This document shows, piece after piece, positions 61,427-64,000 of a DNA stretch of 64,000 nt (position 1 is its first letter; each line of letters begins with the position of its first letter). The DNA is from Maledivibacter sp. (GTDB lineage Bacteria; Bacillota; Clostridia; Peptostreptococcales; Caminicellaceae): assembly GCA_025210375.1 (NCBI GenBank), contig JAOASB010000019.1, forward strand, positions 62,001 through 126,000, written 5' to 3'. Under the pieces are notes generated by a model, which worked only from the letters and a program-made list of their open reading frames with translations, was not told the DNA's origin and ran no database searches. The position numbers and the translations under genes were made by a program.

Positions 61427-62341
61427 TTAGTTTGATATATGACTTATTAATCCCTCAATAAATTTCTTTACATTTATTTTTCCTTTATATTGTGACTTTT
61501 TTCTTATAAAATCCATTTGTTTTTTTACCTCAGTAAAGTCAAAAAGTGACGTGGAATATTTCTCAAACTTCATATTCCCATAGTCCTCTATACCTAAACT
61601 CGAAATATTTTCTAAGGACGATTGTATAACTCTTCTAACTCTTTGCTCAATCCCCTTGATAGAAACCGATGATTTATTTTCATCTTTATATTTATTATTT
61701 AATTTTCTATATAAATCACCGGTTTTATATCTATGAAACTTTACTCCTAGAATTCTTCTTTCTTCAATAATCATTTCAATCATATTCATTAGATCATTAC
61801 TTCCCGATTCGCCTAAAATCCCTATATCTAAAAACACTTTTGTTATTTCATCCCTAGTCTCATTCCCCACCACATTATTTACTTCCTTTGTTCTATGCTT
61901 ATTGTCTGTAAAAAAACTATAATTGCTTTTTTCCATTGTTTTACCTATAACCGATAGGGCCTTCCTCAAATTTAAGGTTTCAATAGCTTTTTTAATAATA
62001 GATACCACTTCTATAACATTAATGGGCTTGTTTATAAAGTACTCAATTCCATTTTGATAAGCATCACCTATCATATCCTTAGATGTCACCTCAGAAATCA
62101 TTATGAACTGAGTGTTTAAATTTTTCTCTTTACTTTCTTTGACGATTTCTATTCCATCCACCGAAGGTAGTAGTAAGTCTACCAGTGCTATATCCGGCAG
62201 CATTTCTCCTATCTGAGCTATGGCCCTATTCCCATCCTCTGCCTCACCTACAACATAGCCAAGACGATAATTATCAATAATATTTAAAAGTATTCTTCTT
62301 ATTCCCGGGTCATCATCAACAATATAAAATGATGGCTTCAT
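61427..62341 (-). CDS. glnL: Response regulator with YcbB domain (GlnL-like)
   Basis: 304 residues. Receiver with DDD, Asp in IALVDLLLPSVDG, Ser in IMISEV and Lys in YFINKPIN. The C-terminal half (about 150-304) matches the YcbB/GlnL type, including the RRVRRVIQSSLENISSLGIEDY region. In Bacillus, GlnK-GlnL responds to glutamine and activates glutaminase and glutamine transporter genes. Here the downstream neighbour is a Glu/Asp symporter. The start overlaps the kinase stop as TAATG. Confidence 0.8.
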   Translation of the reverse strand: MKPSFYIVDDDPGIRRILLNIIDNYRLGYVVGEAEDGNRAIAQIGEMLPDIALVDLLLPSVDGIEIVKESKEKNLNTQFIMISEVTSKDMIGDAYQNGIEYFINKPINVIEVVSIIKKAIETLNLRKALSVIGKTMEKSNYSFFTDNKHRTKEVNNVVGNETRDEITKVFLDIGILGESGSNDLMNMIEMIIEERRILGVKFHRYKTGDLYRKLNNKYKDENKSSVSIKGIEQRVRRVIQSSLENISSLGIEDYGNMKFEKYSTSLFDFTEVKKQMDFIRKKSQYKGKINVKKFIEGLISHISN

Positions 62342-63642
62342 TAATTAGCCTCCTTCCCAATTACTTTACTCATCGGAATAGAAATAATAAAACTGGTGCC
62401 TTGTCCCATATTTGAAGCGATCTCAATTTTTCCTCCAAAGTAGTTTTCCACAATATGCTTAACATGTGTAAGCCCTAATCCCGTAGACATATGACCAGTT
62501 TTCCTATCAAACTTTGTAGAAAAACCTGGCTGAAAAACAACTTCAATATCTTCTTTTCCTATTCCTATGCCTGAATCCATAATTTTAAATATTACATAAT
62601 CCTTTTCTGTGTACTGAGAAATCTTTATATATCCATTATGGGGGATAGCATCTATGCTATTACTTATAAGATTATTTATTACTGATATGATTGCATAGTA
62701 ATCTTTTATTTTTAAATTATTCGTATAATCCGTTATTATATTAATTTCTTTTCCTATGTCCTCAATATACCTCATGGTATTACCACTAAGCATCTGAAAA
62801 ATGGTTGATACTTTGATTGAATTTTCCTTCTCTTCTTTTGGAAACAACCGCTCTATACCCGATACGACCCTTTGATTATCTTTTTTGATTTCATGTATAT
62901 CCTTTGATAGATTTAAAATTCTCCCCCTTAGCCTATTAGTATATTCTTTATCTAAATCACCCTTTATATCCTTTAACTCTGTATATATGGAATAGCTCCT
63001 TTCCATTGCCTGTTCTATATCCTGCATTGTCTTCTTAAGGAAAAATATTTCTGCCTTCATCTTGGCGGTAAGTAGAATCAGATTATGATATCTCTCTTGA
63101 TGCTCTTCCTTTAGTACAAGCATATTATAGGCTTTAACACTGGAAAACAATATAAAGGCAATAGTTGCTCTTAGAAACCCTGCTGTGAATATACTGGTTA
63201 AAATAATTTCTATTGAATTCTTTGTGAACTCCTGTCTTACCGCTACTTCGGAAATATTTGAAAGTATATCTGAGATTCCAACTAAAAATATAAAGAAAAC
63301 AGGCTGTTCTTTATATCTCCTTATATTTAACTGATACAGGGCAAAGCCAAATACTATGTAAAATACTGCTGAGGGGAGATGCTTCAAAGCAATATCATAA
63401 ATGCTTAAAGCTCCATTTAATTGTATAAGATCAATCGTAAATCTAAAGGTAAAAACAAAAACAGCAGTACAACAAGTAGTCAATAAAATCGATATATCTT
63501 GAAATTTTACCAATAGAAACATAAGAATGGCTATACCTATGGATATTCTGAAATCTGAATTAAAGGGATTTATATAAACTTGTCCCATCAGTGTTGTTCC
63601 TATGGAAACTAATACTATTTTTTTAAATATATCTTTATTCAT
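62341..63642 (-). CDS. Sensor histidine kinase, GlnK/Spo0B-like
   Basis: About 433 residues starting at ATG 63642 (MNKDIFKKIVLV), ten bases after GGGAAG. A longer frame to 63711 runs through a MITE remnant and is unlikely. Five to six membrane helices (about 5-190), a coiled coil, a Spo0B-type phosphoacceptor region with His in SKDIHEIKKDNQRV instead of a standard HisKA, then HATPase: NNLISNSIDAIPHNGYI, DSGIGIGKEDIE and STGLGLTHVKHI. Partner of the GlnL-like regulator. Glutamine or glutamate sensing is inferred from family and neighbours. Confidence 0.82.
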   Translation of the reverse strand: MNKDIFKKIVLVSIGTTLMGQVYINPFNSDFRISIGIAILMFLLVKFQDISILLTTCCTAVFVFTFRFTIDLIQLNGALSIYDIALKHLPSAVFYIVFGFALYQLNIRRYKEQPVFFIFLVGISDILSNISEVAVRQEFTKNSIEIILTSIFTAGFLRATIAFILFSSVKAYNMLVLKEEHQERYHNLILLTAKMKAEIFFLKKTMQDIEQAMERSYSIYTELKDIKGDLDKEYTNRLRGRILNLSKDIHEIKKDNQRVVSGIERLFPKEEKENSIKVSTIFQMLSGNTMRYIEDIGKEINIITDYTNNLKIKDYYAIISVINNLISNSIDAIPHNGYIKISQYTEKDYVIFKIMDSGIGIGKEDIEVVFQPGFSTKFDRKTGHMSTGLGLTHVKHIVENYFGGKIEIASNMGQGTSFIISIPMSKVIGKEAN

Positions 63643-63654
63643 TAAGTCAACACT

Positions 63655-63682
63655 TCCCAAGTTACAATTATTCAATTTCCTC
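63655..63682 (+). mobile_element. Decayed right end of the MITE family at the kinase start
   Basis: CCAAGTTACAATTATTCAATTTCCTC-type sequence aligns with the right end of the intact copies (CCAAGTAAGAG, then TTATGCAATTTCCTC) with a few mismatches. No left end is seen. It lies 13 bp upstream of the chosen start codon of the GlnK-like gene, so it contributes to that gene's leader. Confidence 0.4.
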
Positions 63683-63860
63683 AATAAGTAAATTCTATAA
63701 TGCATGTACAAAATTTAATACTTATTCTTTCTACATTTCTTTATTCCATACAATAAGGAATTATCCTTTGTCTAAGTTCGTCATGTTTTGTCATTTATTT
63801 TATACCTATACTTAGTATATACAACTAAATTTGTATACCCTTTATCCGTAAAAAACTTCA

Positions 63861-63905
63861 AAAAAACCAGGCGATTATTGTGTATGTCACAACAATTACC
63901 TGGTT
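63861..63905 (-). terminator. Terminator of the gene at the right edge
   Basis: On the minus strand AACCAGG and CCTGGTT (63905-63899 and 63871-63865) pair, with an inner ATTGT / ACAAT helix, followed by a run of T (complement of 63861-63866). It ends the partial gene that starts beyond the window. Confidence 0.75.
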
Positions 63906-63927
63906 CCAATATATTAGCCTTTTCTAT

Positions 63928-64000
63928 CTAGAATAGTCCTACTATCTCTCCGTCGGATAATATATCCATCCTATTTGCTGCTGGCACCTTTGGTAGTCCA
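63928..64000 (-). CDS. C-terminal end of a gene entering from the right edge
   Basis: The last 23 residues and the stop codon are visible (ending ANRMDILSDGEIVGLF). The reading frame plus the well-formed terminator about 25 bp downstream support a real gene. The fragment is too short to name the product. Confidence 0.5.
   Translation of the reverse strand, partial: GLPKVPAANRMDILSDGEIVGLF

Noticed and set aside
63643..63711. 23-residue N-terminal extension of the GlnK-like kinase
   Set aside because: It runs through a decayed MITE end and has no binding site; ATG 63642 is better placed and begins directly before the membrane helices.

Overview
The window is 64 kb of AT-rich chromosomal DNA from a low-GC, Gram-positive, probably anaerobic and peptide-using member of the Clostridia/Tissierellia. 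The evidence is A/T-rich intergenic DNA, AGGAGG-type ribosome binding sites, frequent TTG/GTG starts, an LPXTG surface protein with a sortase, a CD1871A-type CXXC miniprotein, a TM1266-like protein that is usually linked to [FeFe] hydrogenase, and several peptidases and peptide transporters. I saw no rRNA, tRNA, CRISPR array, prophage or transposase gene. The genus is an inference.

Layout. 1-7 kb: end of an ABC permease, an M19 dipeptidase, a structured repeat element, and gltB without gltD. 7-9.5 kb: TlpA-like lipoprotein, CXXC miniprotein, NapH-like Fe-S membrane protein and class D sortase in one tightly packed operon. 9.5-10.6 kb: a long leader hairpin, a c-di-GMP-I riboswitch and a secreted transglutaminase-like protein. 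10.7-17.5 kb: a 2267-residue LPQTG surface protein. 17.6-24.6 kb: its likely regulators, namely a SARP-type response regulator, a GGDEF response regulator, a 1030-residue hybrid kinase with two kinase cores, and a second OmpR/kinase pair. 24.8-27.5 kb: M32 carboxypeptidase and a second GGDEF response regulator. 28-30.4 kb: dhaKLM. 30.6-34.4 kb: aroF-folK-folB-folP-folE plus a nucleotidyltransferase-like gene. 34.8-45 kb: ROK kinase, CutC, M81 (MlrC-like) protein, a complete GsiB/Dpp-type ABC importer and a ROK repressor. 45.2-48 kb: pabA-pabB-pabC. 48.2-56.4 kb: TIM-barrel protein, NusG-II membrane protein, two-component pair, ABC exporter, HelD and a TM1266-like protein. 56.5-64 kb: Nudix hydrolase, HAD phosphatase, two unannotated small proteins, a Glu/Asp symporter next to a GlnK/GlnL-like two-component pair, and the end of one more gene.

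How the parts fit together. The most striking unit is 7-25 kb. Two response regulators with near-identical N-termini lie below one kinase: one has a diguanylate cyclase output, the other a SARP (OmpR-type DNA-binding plus BTAD) output. Three 11-bp direct repeats, the spacing SARP regulators use, end about 10 bp before the -10 box of the giant surface protein gene. A c-di-GMP riboswitch precedes the neighbouring secreted transglutaminase-like gene, and a sortase sits beside it. I infer one signal-controlled, c-di-GMP-linked cell-surface programme. The pab and fol operons together supply folate precursors.

The window also carries a family of non-coding mobile elements (MITE-like, about 110-160 bp). 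They have a 15-bp terminal inverted repeat and 4-bp target duplications. One copy is inserted inside another. Two further structured non-coding elements (2058-2250 and 9542-9651) have pairings that work better as plus-strand RNA because of G-U wobbles.
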